A stretch of DNA of 64,000 nt from Rhizophagus clarus (taxonomy: Eukaryota > Glomeromycota > Glomeromycetes > Glomerales > Glomeraceae): positions 496,001 to 560,000 of the forward strand of contig BLAL01000086.1 in the NCBI GenBank assembly GCA_015698045.1, in the 5' to 3' direction. How positions within the stretch are numbered: the first letter of the stretch is position 1; every line of letters starts with the position of its first letter. The position numbers and the translations under genes were made by a program. Positions 44,341-57,230 of the stretch are shown here, one piece after another. Under the pieces are notes generated by a model. It saw only the letters and a program-made list of their open reading frames with translations, had not been told where the DNA came from and did not search any database.

Positions 44341-47000
44341 TTTTTATTATTTATATTATTTATGTGAATTTTTTTTTTTTTTTTTTTTTTAATATATATA
44401 AATAAATAAGAGGGCTTTTTTTTTTTTTTTTTTTTTTTTTTAAGGACCAAAAAAAAAATTGGAGAGAAAAAAAAATATTCTTAGCCTTGGGTTAATAAAT
44501 CTCTTTTTTTTTTTTTTTTTTTTGCCATCATATTGTGACTATTGTTCATCTTTACCATTATCAAATTCAACAGAAACTTTTTTCTTTGTTATTATTATTA
44601 GTAAACGGATTAGTAAATTTTATTGATATAATTCTAAAAATAAGTGGAATCGGAAAACCGAAAAATTTCTATTTTTGAATCAAAAAATCAGGGTTATTTT
44701 TGGTGATTTTAAAAAGTTTCTGAATCGCTCACGTGTACTTTTGTATATTTGTACTCTTTGCGATACCCGCGATACCCGCGATACCCGATAACCCGAATAA
44801 ACGGGTTAATTTATTACCCGATAGTTTAGGAAAAAATTCTAGAACGTTAAATTTTTCATTTAATAAACATTCACGTGATTCATATGTGAAAATGATATCA
44901 TGTCGCGAATATAATAAAAAAAAAAAAAAAGCGAAACCATGGATGGTTTGAACTCAAGACATAAATTAGGGAAGGATATTATGATGTCATTTTAAAATCC
45001 AGTCCAGTCAATTTATTATAGTGATTTCGTGATTGTTCAAGTTTAATAATTTTACCTAAAAGTTTTTTTTTTTTTTTTCAAATACTTAAAAAAATATTAT
45101 TGTATGATACAAACAAAGATTTTAAGGTGAGATTAACAAAATTTTAGTCCTAATATTTACAGGTTTCACTTAAAAATTTCTTAGTTTTAATAAAAAAATC
45201 ATATGTCATAAATTATTACATAAAATATATGCATATCATACTTAAAAAAATTTTTTGGTATTCGATTCATCAAAAGGGAGTAAAAAAAAAAACGAATATT
45301 AAAACTATGGCTTTTAAAAATATAATAATAATTAAAAAAAAATAACGAAAAATTTGAAATAAAAAAATAAAATTTTAAAATTTGTTAAATTTCCCCACAG
45401 TAGCTTAGGATTTGTCGATTGCTCTCCCAATGATCCAAATAAACCTTCCTATCAATAAAATTCTTCACATGCCGCAATATTAACAAATATTAATCGGGAT
45501 GAATTTTTTCTAAAATTCCTTTTTTTTTCCTAATTAATATTCGCGAACGTTCTAAAAATATAGAAGAGAAATACGGAATATTAATAAATTAATATGCACA
45601 ACGCCAAAAAAAAAAAAAATAAAAATAAAAAAAAAATAAAAAATAAAAGAAAAAATATAAAAAAAAAAATGAAATGCGACTTTAATTTACAATAAAAAAA
45701 AATATCAACAAAAAATTGCTCGATTTTATATAAATTGTGCAAATTCGTACATTATTGAGCATGAAGAAGTTTAAAGGAGTGAATAAATGATGGAAAATGT
45801 AAAAAAAGACCATTAAGACAAAATGATGAGGAAATTATTTTTTGGTTACTTTTCATATCCCTTTAAATATCAAAAAAAAAAAAAAAAAAAAAAAAAAGAA
45901 TAATTTGAAAAATTTTTTTTTTATATTACTTTATTTATTTTATTTTATTATTATTATTTTTTTTTTACGCCGATTACTGGTTGATTATTGTTATTTTGCC
46001 CAGTTTTTTTTTATATTATTCATTGTTTACATTCGGATCGACTCTGTATCATCAACCAATCATTTGCTCATTTCTTGGATAAATACAAAAATTGCATCTT
46101 ATAAACATATTATTTGTTCTCTCATAAGGATTGAGAACCAATTAATATAAATTGTTTAAACGAGACTTTTCTAAATATAACCAAATGTTGAATTTGTGTA
46201 AATAATTTTTTATCACAACCTTAATCTTTGAATTTATTCAGGGAATAAAGGCGTTAACAAGAATTTTTAAGTAAGTGAAACGGTTATATGTTATTATTTA
46301 CGATTATCCCATGAGATTGTTATTTTTTTTCCTGTTTAATCAAATACGTTACAAAAAAAAATTTTATAGTTCTCATGATATCGGATGTTTAACATATTTT
46401 TTTTTCTTCTATTCTATAATTTATAATACTAGAGAAATGAAATGATCAATTTGTCATCTTACCTCAGGAAAATTAAACTTAAATTTAAGACCCGCCCCAA
46501 CTTAATTATTTGTTCAACATTCACTACTTTTGAAGATTGAAGCTGAAAAAAAAAATTCTTCTTTTTTACATTTTTGAAACCAAATAAATATGCTTGGTAC
46601 ACCGAAAAATTCCGATGTTCTGAATTTATTTGTTAGTTTACTAAATTTATTTTTTTCTCCCTAAACAAATAAATTAAATTAGAATGTCCCTCATATTTTT
46701 ATCCACATATTAGGACTAATGATTATATAATTATAATAATTACTATTATTACTACTATTATACTATTGCTATGTTCAGATTTGGTTCTTAAAGATTTTAT
46801 ATAAAAATTGTGTTTAAAAAAAAAAAAAAAAAAATGTAATACAAACAATAGATATTATTGTGATGTTATCAAATATTATCATTTACTTTAAGTAAATTTA
46901 ATCATGAATTTTTGTAGAATTTTTTCTCTTTTTTTTTTTCCCCCAAAAAAAAACATATTTAGTAGGAACCCGAGTCAAAATTTTATTATGATATAATAGA
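44341..47000. other. Non-coding region with long homopolymer runs
   Basis: Several T and A runs exceed 15 bp. A GCGATACCC unit is repeated three times at 44760-44786 and followed by a palindrome AACCCGAATAAACGGGTT (44790-44807). The frames 44733-44951 and 45842-46150 are not convincing genes. Confidence 0.45.
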
Positions 47001-47099
47001 AATAAAAAAAAAGAAAGCTGATTTGCGCATGCATCATGCATGCATTTAGCATTTATTTTAGATATTTTTTTCACACGTGATTCAGCATTACATAACCAG

Positions 47100-49000
47100 A
47101 ATAACGAAAAAAAACACGCGATATATCGATGTGATACAGTATCATTATATGTGATAATCATTAGAATAATACGCGTCAAATTTAATGTGATAATATCGTT
47201 TAAAATATTTAAATTTACAATATGTGATATTTACTATTTTATTGTCTTACGTAATAAACTATATTTTCAATTATCCCATCTTTTACTATGTGGATTTAGT
47301 AATATCTATCTTTTGAGATAATCGATAACAAACAAGTCTTTTTTTTTTTTTTTTTTTTTTTTTTGATTATCTGCAGTGAATAAAAGGTAAAAAAAGAATT
47401 AATATAACCTGGTTAATTAATATATTTGGTTAATAATTTTCTTTTCGGTTAATTCCGGTTGCCACTTGAATTCTCCGACTGTCACACAAGAGAAAATGGT
47501 CAAAAGGCGAATAAGAAAAAAAAAATAATAAACTAGGATTGACACGGGCGTAAAGGGTTCGTTTATTTACCTTTTTTGTTATTTTTATCAGAAGAATTCA
47601 TTTGTCCAATATTATAAATGTATGACAGAACATCACACTTCAGCATTTTTTACAAATTGGATTATTTTCCATGTTCTTATGGTTGTTATACAAATGATAT
47701 ATCCGATTTTTCATTTAAACAAAAATCGAACTTAATTACATAATTAACACGCGTAAGTTTTATGTAATGTGATTATGTATATTATGTTATCATATCAAAA
47801 AAGTATGAATGAGAAGAAATATGATTTTCGAGATGTCCACATTCCCGTATCAGATAATACTATACCATTTATTAGTTGTGTATGAGAATAACAATATTTG
47901 ATATTTGGTTAAATTGTTTGCATGGGTACCCGCACCGAATTCTATTATCCTATTATTAGAAATGATGTTTAAAAATACTTGTTGTTTAAATCAGGTTAAT
48001 TGGAACTAATATAGAAGTGCTATTCGAGGAATTGATTTTTTTTTTGTTACGTTCATCAGGCATACAATATATCTTATTTATATCTATGCATAATGAATGT
48101 TCCAGAAGACTATGACTTACTAATTAATAATAATACGCGTAATATGCCAAGAAGAATAATTGCTCTATATCTGATTATTAATCTGGAAAATTTTGAATAC
48201 AATGTACTTTTGTGAACTAATTATGTAGAATTTATAATCATTTCTCTCTTTCGGTCAACTTTGATTATCGTTTAGAAAATCTTACTTTCATTTCAAAAAA
48301 CAAGTCATACGCGTGGGTTAAATCCATGTAAAATGGGTAAAATGATAAGCTACAAACTTCTTGTTGAGGTATTTCCTATTCACATCTCATGGCTGGCTTA
48401 CACTGTTCTTCCTTAATTACATAGCATCATACATAATATTTGACATATCGTGTGAAAATTATTTTTAATATGGATTGCTTAATAATGTGAAATATTTTTC
48501 CCGATATTTAATGTTATTTGATTAATAATTTCTTTCGGTCAACTCCGAAATTAAGTGTACACGAAAAAAAAAAGAGGTATATATATATATATAACGCGGG
48601 CGTTAGTGGGTAAAGTTCGTTAAAATGAAGTCAAAGAGACACTTTTGCTTTTACTTTTCCTTCTGTATGTGTGTGGCTGGTCGATTGACGTACTGATGTA
48701 GTCTATAGTGTATTGATGATAACAAAAAAACAAAAGAAAAATTTTTTAGTTATCAAAAGCCACCGTAATGTGATATCTTCTAATTATACGCGTAAGTTTT
48801 TTGGTCAAAAAAAAAAAAAAATAATAATAAATAAATAAACCTGCTGATTTTCTCGATATAGTTAATTGTATAAAATAATTTCTCAATTAAGTTAACTCTG
48901 ATTTATCGCTTAGAAATCTTATAAAAATAGGATGATGCATTTTTAAACTAAATAAGAGTTAGTTTGGGCGTAAAAAATATTTTTGCTTTTTCATCAAAAG
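47100..49000. repeat. Diverged non-coding repeats with ACGCGT boxes
   Basis: Words recur in the order (T)ACGCGTAAGTTT, then TTTCGGTCAACTCCG-like, then GGGCGTAAA. ACGCGT is at about 47171, 47750, 48135, 48309 and 48789. TTCGGTTAA/TTTCGGTCAAC is at about 47450, 48250 and 48530. GGGCGTAA/GGGCGTTA is at about 47548, 48598 and 48966. I read this as four or five old tandem copies of a unit of a few hundred base pairs, too diverged to delimit. Confidence 0.4.
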
Positions 49001-50035
49001 GAGGTAAGTAGACAAAAAAAGAATTATTGACCTTATTTCTATTTTAATTTTTATAATAATAATAACGTTTTACAATAAAATTTTTTTCATCATTATTCCC
49101 TAGGCGCTTATTTATTTACCGTTACCCGGAATTCACCTTGGGCAAAGATGGGATTATATGACATCATAGAATTCGTCAAATAAACAAAATTTACGCAAGA
49201 GGCGAATGCAAAGAAAAAAGTGATTAAACTATTAAAGTAGTGTGGAAAGTAAGTAGTATAATAAATATATTATATACCATCAATAAAAGACTAACCTATA
49301 AAAGGAATTTTGTTTCACGTGATTTGTGATCACGTCTCTCGGAAAATTTGGAACTTCATGTTTTGATGTACTGGATGTACTGTGTCAATTATTCTATATA
49401 CACCGTTCGTTAATGGGAAATTCTATAATGATTTTTGATTTATATGATATAGATTTAAACTTTTTACCCTTCCTAATATTATTGTTACTTATGCCGAAAA
49501 AAAAAAACAATAATAATAAATCAAAAATAAATGTCTGGTCAAATAAATGTGCTGCTTGACTCATTCCAAACCTTTTACTACTTACTACTACTACACATCA
49601 TCTCATCCCAATAATTGTTCATAATAAGAGTATTTCCAAAATTTCTTGGTTGATACCTAATTTTGAACCTTGTAAAATTATCTAATTCTTAAAATTAAGA
49701 ATCAATAAAATAAAACAGAAAAAAAAAAAAACAAGATTAAAATATAATATAAATGTATAAAAATATTGAACAATGTAAAAATGTCTACTTAGAGTTATAA
49801 CTATAATCGGTTACGTTAAACTCGTAAAATTTTCCGTCTCCATTAACTCGAATATAACCTCATTTTTAACCTGCTTTAGATTTGTCATAATCCATATTAT
49901 CAAATTTGGTGATGCTCAACGTGAAAAGATTGTTTAATACTGTTGTACAGCATTGAGAATTCCACTAATTAGGATATATTAATTATTCAGCCTGTGTTAA
50001 ACATTGAAGACAACATGAATTATGGGAAATAATTA
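49001..50035. other. Non-coding region
   Basis: No firmly supported gene. TCACGTGATTTGTGATCACG at about 49316-49335 is an imperfect palindrome next to a TATAAAAG word at about 49299. A 77-codon plus frame begins inside it and has no recognisable features. Confidence 0.35.
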
Positions 50036-50039
50036 CAAG

Positions 50040-50800
50040 GAAAAAAATATAATTTGTTGATTTCGATAGTAATCAATAAAGTTGATATATAATGAACGTC
50101 CCACGGTAGGATTTTTCAAAAAGATAATAAATGACGAACCTTGGTTAATCCCCTTCGAAGTAAGCTATCCAATCTTCTATCATTTAAATATTCAGAATAG
50201 TATATCCGACGAATATCCAAGATATTATTCAATTAACTTTTGACGGATACCTTGATTACGATGTAAAGGCACAACAAATTATGGAAATATTTAATCAAAG
50301 AGAATACATCAATAAATGTTATTGATTATAATTGGAGATACAACCAATATATATATTTGTTTCCTAAAAGAAATTGTTGACGAACCTTGACCTCTTCCCA
50401 AAGATTGTCTAACTTGAAAATTCTTTATTGTAATTCAAATCTGGAATAGCTTAATTATGATCAAGATTTTGAAGGCATCCTAGATTGCATAAAAATATTC
50501 GATTTTAATAAATAAATCTTAACAAGTTTCTTTTTTTAGAAAATAAATAATCATCAATAATATATTATTGATGGCGTATTCAATATTAAAATATTGTAAG
50601 ATATGACAAACATTTATAAATAGAACTTTCCAAAAATATATACATATACTCTAAATTTGACTAAAAGAAATTTTTTGATAAAACCTTAATCGGAATTCTA
50701 CGACATTATTTTCTACGGCGTTCTTCGGAGAATATCTAGGATAATATCTGGTTCTTTTTTGAAGGATGATAATTGATAATCCTTCACATGGCCTTTAATG
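50040..50800. repeat. Three diverged tandem units of 250-300 bp
   Basis: Each unit has CATCAATAA or ATCAATAAAG near its start and a block like AAAAGAAATTGTTGACGAAC followed by CTTGACCTCTTCCC. The blocks are at about 50130, 50370 and 50670. The units are only partly alignable by eye. No coding frame spans them. Confidence 0.4.
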
Positions 50801-51149
50801 ATAAGTTTGGATTATGGAAATGAAATTACATAATTAAATTACGTGATTATCAAACACCTGTATATAAAAAGAGCAAAATAAAAACCCAGATTTCTTTTTT
50901 TCTTTGAACAAAATAACCCTATCTTGTACCCTAATAGTTGAACAATCATATATTTGATTAATATAAATTTAACAAGAAAATATAAAACTATAAATAAATT
51001 AATTACAAAATTTACAATTAAAATGGTATAAAATAAAAAATAAAAAAAATTATAACGCTAGTTGAGTTTGAATTTTTTAATTTTATCCTTGATAATAGCA
51101 TACCTTGTTATTCTCATACTTACAATAAATATTTTAGCAACTGGAAGAC

Positions 51150-51470
51150 ACTAAAGAACATTTAATTCACGTAAAATTGAAATGCTTCGTCGCGACGGTG
51201 TCGCCAAAAGCGAATAAACATTACAGCGACAATAATAATAAAACGATCAAGACATAATAACAATAGGTAATCAGTACCCTTTTAATAATTACGTATTTTA
51301 CTGCAAGCTTTTCTTTTAGAAGCTGGTAGTCGATTTTGAGGAAGCTTTGAACCGCGAAGAATGAAGAAAGGTAAAAAAAAGTTTTTTCTTTGGAAATTAG
51401 AGAATTATAATAAATATTGTGAATAAAAGGTACCCAAGTATCAGGTACTGTTGTTAATTTCATTACCTGA
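51150..51470 (-). CDS. Possible exon or exons of an unidentified membrane protein
   Basis: The minus strand from 51463 is open for 80 codons (MKLTTVPDTWVPFIHNIYYN). In a second frame just downstream it encodes a hydrophobic stretch followed by a basic tail (FIIIVAVMFIRFWRHRRDEA) ending in TAA near 51160. A short intron could connect the two, but no convincing donor and acceptor pair is visible. I cannot name a family. It may be chance. Confidence 0.2.
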
Positions 51471-52810
51471 AAATTTATATATACATGTTCTTTTTCGGAA
51501 TTAAGAGCGTAAAAACAAGAAAACGTTATAATGTTTTCTATTTGTTAATTAATGTTCATACGCACGTGAAACAATTAAATGTTATGTGGTGTAACATTAC
51601 ACTTTCCGTACATAAGAAAAATGTGACATACCAAACAACTCCACAACTCGCTTATGAATAATTTCAAAATCATAATGATTCTCCTTAATTATCGTACAAA
51701 AAAACTTGTCACATATTTAAGCCCTTCGCGACATTAGGTCATAAAGGATTAAATTTTTAGATTCTATCATTTTACTCTATAAACTGGCCTGTTAAAATAA
51801 AATAAAATGGCATTTTTTGATCTTTTGCGGGTATGAATATAATCATACATAATCATGTACAACACGTGATTCGATTATATTGTGTAGATCACATTATTGC
51901 TGGGTACGAAAGAACCGGCATATAAAACCGGCTACCATTTTTTCCGGTGACGCTAGTGTGACGTTACGTAAAGTTATAGTCGCTCGAGATTATAGAGAAA
52001 AATTGGACACATAAACCATATTTGCTAACTTGGTCTAAACAGGCGTGTCATGAACATTTTTTTCTTAGTTCGTTCTTCTAATAATTTATAAATAATAATA
52101 CGTGTAAGTTTATCGAGATAAAGTATTTGGATTAATCGGACATTTGATCGAAAGACTTTTACAAGAAAAATTTCAAATATTAATAGAAAAAAAAGTGTAA
52201 AGCAGATTAGATTACTCCGAAGACTAATTTTTTTTATTTTTTTTTTCCTCCGAAAAAATTTGACCGTTCAAGCAGCTCAATCATATTTTTTTTAAAAAAA
52301 ATTGAAGAATGAAATAATTGTTTAAGGAAAAGATTATGGTTGAACGACTCATCACAAACATGATAATTAAGCGCAAATTTGATTTAGTCTAGATGATATC
52401 ATCCAGTATATAAAATGTTGAATTATATAAACATCTTGGTTCACGTTACGTAACATTAATAATATTATTTATAATACCTTTCTTTTTTTTTTTTAATGTA
52501 TATATATATACACACACACACAACACAGCCTTATACATGAAACGATAATAATAGTTGGAATAACCGCAGTTCAAAATTATTTCTTTTTAAAACACTTATT
52601 TATGTTTGTTAATTTAAAATTTAAACCAATCATTAATTACTATTACAATGTTTTATGTTTTAAATAAGGAAGTAGTAATAAAGACATTCTAAATATGGGA
52701 AAAAAAAATTAATAACTGCAATTGGTAAAATTTTGCCAAAATTGCGTAGAGCTGTAAATTCACTAACTTTTTATTAAAATAGAGAGATTTTTTTTTCAAA
52801 AAAAAAAAAT

Positions 52811-52818
52811 TATATAAA
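52811..52818 (+). promoter_or_regulatory. TATA box of the N-rich gene
   Basis: TATATAAA lies 60 bp upstream of the ATG at 52878, after an A-run, at a distance that would place transcription start about 30-35 bp before the start codon. Confidence 0.55.
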
Positions 52819-52877
52819 CGCGCAATCCACAATATATTCTCGTCATCATATCTCTTCTGGTTCGAAAAATTCGTACG

Positions 52878-53396
52878 ATGGATCACAACAATAATAATAT
52901 CTTGCGAAATAATGTTAATAACATTCAAGATGTATTTATTGATAATGGAATCAATAATTACTCTAACGCACCAACAAATGCAATTCAAATGAGACAGAAC
53001 TCATCGAATTTTCCATGTAATCACGGCAACTTTTCAGCAACGCCAATATCTTATATATCAAATAATTACGAACAACAAGCCACGTTCTCTTATATAAGTA
53101 ATCAATACACTACTTCAACTAATTCAACTACACAACATTATTCTACAACCACTTCATCCTACACGCCACAATACATTGGCCATAATGTTAATTATAATTC
53201 TTCTCAATTCATTCAAAATGTTTCCCCTCAATTTAATTTTCCTCAAACAAATAATTCTCAATTGTTTAGATTTGAAATACCAGGATTCGAAATAATTATT
53301 ATACCTACTTCTTCATCATTTGTAAATTTAAATAATTTAAATATGCAAAATCACCAAAATCACTTTCAACAGGATCTCTCAAATAATGGATACTGA
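52878..53396 (+). CDS. Asn/Ser/Thr-rich 172-aa protein
   Basis: A single open frame starts MDHNNNNILRNNVNNIQDVF. Asn, Ser, Thr, Gln and Tyr dominate throughout, with repeated ISN and NNY words. The one ordered-looking segment is QLFRFEIPGFEIIIIPTSSS (residues 127-146). It has no signal peptide or membrane segment. Codon use and composition differ from the surrounding non-coding sequence, and a TATA box lies at a sensible distance. The family is not recognised; a disordered regulatory protein is possible. The stop is 115 bp before a small MITE that may supply 3' sequence. Confidence 0.6.
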   Translation: MDHNNNNILRNNVNNIQDVFIDNGINNYSNAPTNAIQMRQNSSNFPCNHGNFSATPISYISNNYEQQATFSYISNQYTTSTNSTTQHYSTTTSSYTPQYIGHNVNYNSSQFIQNVSPQFNFPQTNNSQLFRFEIPGFEIIIIPTSSSFVNLNNLNMQNHQNHFQQDLSNNGY

Positions 53397-53512
53397 CCTC
53401 AATTTCATAATTTTAATTAACACTCATAGTATATAATTCTTGATTCGTGCATTTACATCCTATTTTAACTTTACCGTATAATAAATGTATTAAAATTTTA
53501 ATAAATTAATTA

Positions 53513-53670
53513 CCGTACCGCACTGCACGAGGTATCCCGTACCTAAATTTATAAGAATTAGCATAATTAATAGTTATTATCAATAAAATAAATCAAATTT
53601 AAAATTTTCATATATTAAATCATTATAATAAGTACTCTTGGAATGGGTAATCTTGTGCTGTGCGGTACGG
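53513..53670. mobile_element. MITE with CCGTACCGCAC inverted repeats (158 bp)
   Basis: Left end TACCGTACCGCACTGCACGA and right end in reverse complement TACCGTACCGCACAGCACAA, with about 23 of 28 positions matching including TA at both outer ends (53511-53512, 53671-53672), which serves as the probable TA duplication. No coding capacity. Confidence 0.7.
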
Positions 53671-53674
53671 TAAA

Positions 53675-54763
53675 ATTTTTTGTTAGAAATTTTTTTCTCT
53701 CTCTTTTTTTTTTTATTTTATTTTTTTTATTTTACTGTATATTATTCTGTTATAATTCATGTATAGAATTTTCAGTATAAAATCTAATTAAGGATTTTAG
53801 CTTCCTCGTGTAACACTATATGCTATAATACGTGTTTTTTCCATAATTGTATTTTATTCAGAATTTTTATACAAAAATGGAAATTAAGGATCGTATAGCC
53901 ACGAAGTTATTAATAGGATTGATTGCAAACATTAAAAAATGGAAATAAACGTAATTTACTCGAAAATTCGTAATGACGTAAGGACCTTGATTGCCTGCGA
54001 GTCGGATTGTTATTTTTTTAAGGCAATGCAAGTTGCAAATCCATAATGAGGAGTATTCGGTAATTACCGTTCGTAAATCCCTTTGTTTGAGTGGTGCTTA
54101 TAATAATTAATGATATAATTTATTTTGTATTCATTCATTCTTAAAAATTGTAAATATTTAGATGTATATTTATCAACAGTGCATTGTAAGTGCTATGATA
54201 ATGATTATCATAAGAACTTTGTTCACAAAGGTAATAGTTTTGAAGAAGAAAAAACAGCCGTTTCATGGTTACTACAATCCAATTTTTCTCTTTCATTGAA
54301 ATTTTATAAAATAAACTTAATATAGTTAGTAAGTAGGGGGGACATTGTATCATTGATGTGAAGCGATGGAAGTTGAGATAATTAATTGGTAGTTGTTCTT
54401 TTTTATGAATAATTAAAATTATTGTTATACGGATTTGATTTTGTGAGATAAAGCCATAAAGATAAAGTCATAAAAGTACAAAGAAAACATATTTATGTGC
54501 ATAATAATCTAAAAGTTAATTATCGTTATTAACTTTTAACATTTTTATAATTACTGTATTTTAACAAGAAAGTCGAGGCGCGTAGAATGATACGGATGTA
54601 GAATAAAAATTGTGTAGTTTAAGTAGCATCAACTAATTTAGATGCACGAAATAATTTCAATAATATTTATGATTCTTCTTACAATTTTCCGTTACAAAAG
54701 CAAGTAAATAATCAATCGTTTAACTTTTCTAATTTTCATTACATCCATATATGAAATATATTA

Positions 54764-54806
<43 letters not shown>

Positions 54807-55065
54807 CACAGTCTAGCAGTTAATATCGTAGTTTACATTCGTTATATACCGTACTATATTAATAAATAAAGTCATGTTATCATATAAATCAAATTCTTGA
54901 TATTTTTTAGTAATTATTTATCATCGCGCCCTTTCACATGTTAAAATTTAGCAATATATACATATCGGCTGATTTGGATATTTAAGTTTCATTACATAAC
55001 TTATGGATTAAATATTATACAATAAAATTCATGTCGATCAATAACGTTCAAATAATTTTTTTTTT
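53675..55065. other. Non-coding region with a 38-bp A-run
   Basis: No gene with support. The uninterrupted A38 tract at 54768-54805 is the longest in the window. It could be a poly(A) tail of an unrecognised retroinsert, but no matching target repeat is evident. Confidence 0.4.
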
Positions 55066-55070
55066 TTCTA

Positions 55071-55471
55071 TGGTGGCTGTCATCTATAAACCACACAGTC
55101 CGAAATTTTAAAAATGTGTTTATTTATATTGTGTAACTTGTTTTTACAATACTTTATTTAAATATAAATTTTGCCGCGTAAATTTTTTTTTGCCATATTC
55201 CATGGAATTTTTATGGATTCCATAAAAAATCCATGAAAAAAAGTCCGAAATTTTTCATTTTTATTATGGTTACTTACTAAAATTACCTATTTTTGATCCA
55301 TAATAAAACTTAATATTATTATTAAATCTTATAAAACAAACCGATAGAAATGTGCAGTTCGTTTTGTTCTATCATTTTATCGGTTTAGTTTTTTTTTATG
55401 TCACTTGGTTCATGATTTATAAAAGTTTGAAGTCACATAATATTATGGTGGTTTATAGATGACAGCCACCA
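55071..55471. mobile_element. MITE with perfect 24-bp inverted repeats (401 bp)
   Basis: TGGTGGCTGTCATCTATAAA followed by CCAC begins at 55071 and occurs perfectly in reverse complement ending at 55471. TA lies outside on both sides (55069-55070, 55472-55473). The interior is AT-rich with a secondary palindrome built from ATGGATTCCATAAAAAATCC. No coding frame. Perfect arms suggest recent insertion. Confidence 0.85.
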
Positions 55472-55479
55472 TATAATAA

Positions 55480-56295
55480 TTTTATTAGTTAGAAATTGGG
55501 CTGTTTGGTCGGATTAATAATTGGATCGGACAGCATATTTTGTCTATAATGATTACTAATCCAATGTACAAAAAAAATTTCATCCCCATTTTGCCGATGT
55601 TTGCTACTACACTATCCTTAGTAATTATAGCAGTAGATCACTTAACGAAATTCTTTTTTTCTAATTGTTTTTCATTTGGCTAATACTAATAAGTATAATA
55701 AATAAATAATGTTAACTCATTTTATTAATATTGTACGATACAATAGATCGGTGTAGCGGGATTTTTTTTTTTTTTTTTTTTTGCAATAATCGATTGGTAT
55801 ATTGGAATTATTTTTTTTTTTTCGGTATATTGAAAAATTTTTCTTTTCTGAACAATAGATTGGTATAATGTAATTTTTCTACAAAAACATTTGTTTTCGG
55901 TATTGTACTAATCCTAATAAGTAATAGGTGATTGTTTTTTTTAGTAATAATTCTGATCTTGGTGTAGAATGTTACGGCAGAAGAACCCGGAGTTCAAAAA
56001 AAATTTCTATTATTATTGCACTACTAAACAAATATTGCACAGTTATACTGCGCAGTGTTTAATTCTTAAATATTGCGCAATGTCATTGCGCAAACTATTA
56101 ATTTTTTTGTGTCGCATAATTTAAATGTATAATGCAAAAATGATCATCTTTAACCTCTTTAATTTTGTACGCAAGATAAGTTAAAATATAAACTTTACGT
56201 AACTCCTTATGTGTTTTATATTGTAAGGGACTTGTTACGACCTGCTTAATGGATACCTATATTGATGGGGGAGTGATTTTTCGATGATCGTAAAA
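55480..56295. other. Non-coding region with a short degenerate repeat
   Basis: About three units of CAATAGATTGGTATAATGTA-like sequence occur at 55740-55890, separated by T-runs. No gene seen. Confidence 0.4.
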
Positions 56296-56299
56296 TGGG

Positions 56300-57230
56300 T
56301 ATTAACCGGATATTAACAGGAAAATCCCGGAATCCTTTATCATGAGATAACAAAAATAAACAAATAAATCAAGTTCTTTAATTATGAAATATCATAAATA
56401 AAATGAACTTATTTGTTTTATTTTAAGAGAAATTTTACGAAAAAAAAACTCGTGCGAATTTTAGAGATCCTTTTTCCATGAGATAATAAAAAATTTTCTT
56501 TTCTTTTCCAAAATAAAAAAAAAAAAAATTTTGTTCCAATGAAATATAATAAAATTAATTTTTTTTTTTTTTTTTTTTTACTATTATTTATTTATTTACT
56601 TATTTTATTGCGGTTTACAAAAAAAAAAAAAAAAAAAAAAATCGATCTGCATGAAAGTTTACCAAAATTAATTTAAAATTTGGGAAATTTGAAATTCATA
56701 TTTTTTTGCGAACAATCGAATATAATAAAATCAATTTTTTATTTGTTTTATTTTAAGTGCTGTCTAGCGATATTGAACGGACGGCAAATTCCGGAATTCC
56801 TTTTTCATGAGATTTTCAAATTCCAACTTAATTATGGAAATATACATATATTTAATATAAAATTAATTTTTTATTTATTTTATTTTAAGAGAAATTTTTT
56901 ATGAAAACTCGTGATGTCTGGCGATAATGAACGGATGATAAACTCCGGAATTCCTTTTTCTAGAACCAAGTTGATCTAACTTAATTATGGAAATGTATAT
57001 ATATATTTATGTAATGGAATAATAATAAAATGAGAGAAATTTTACGAAAACTCGTACCAAAATTCTAGAATTTAATGAGTTAATAAAAAGTTTTCTTTCA
57101 TCCCTCCCCCATAAAAATAATAAAACAAGTGAGTCAAGTTTGATTATCGACATATTTGTTTTATTTTAAGAGAAATTTATATTACGAAAAAATCATACGA
57201 TCTAGCGATCGACAAAAGTACGTCTTCGTA
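56300..57230. repeat. Diverged tandem repeat, five or six units of about 150 bp
   Basis: Recurring blocks are TTTATTTTAAGAGAAATTTT, ACGAAAACTCGTG, TCTAGCGATATTGAACGGAC, TCCGGAATTCCTTTTTCATG and AACTTAATTATGGAAATATA. Units start near 56310, 56420, 56740, 56870, 57030 and 57165. Similar EcoRI-type GGAATTCC words recur. No convincing gene lies within. Confidence 0.6.

Noticed and set aside
44733-44951. 72-codon plus frame with IPAIPAIP repeat
   Set aside because: The repeat comes from the three GCGATACCC units and the rest has no coding character.
45842-46150. 102-codon plus frame with poly-Lys and poly-Phe
   Set aside because: It is driven by A and T homopolymers.
49326-49559. 77-codon plus frame after a TATA-like word
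   Set aside because: The TATA word is too close to the ATG, the tail is Asn/Lys low complexity and no family is recognised.
54768-54805. A38 run as the tail of a retroposed gene
   Set aside because: No matching target duplication or recognisable upstream gene was found.
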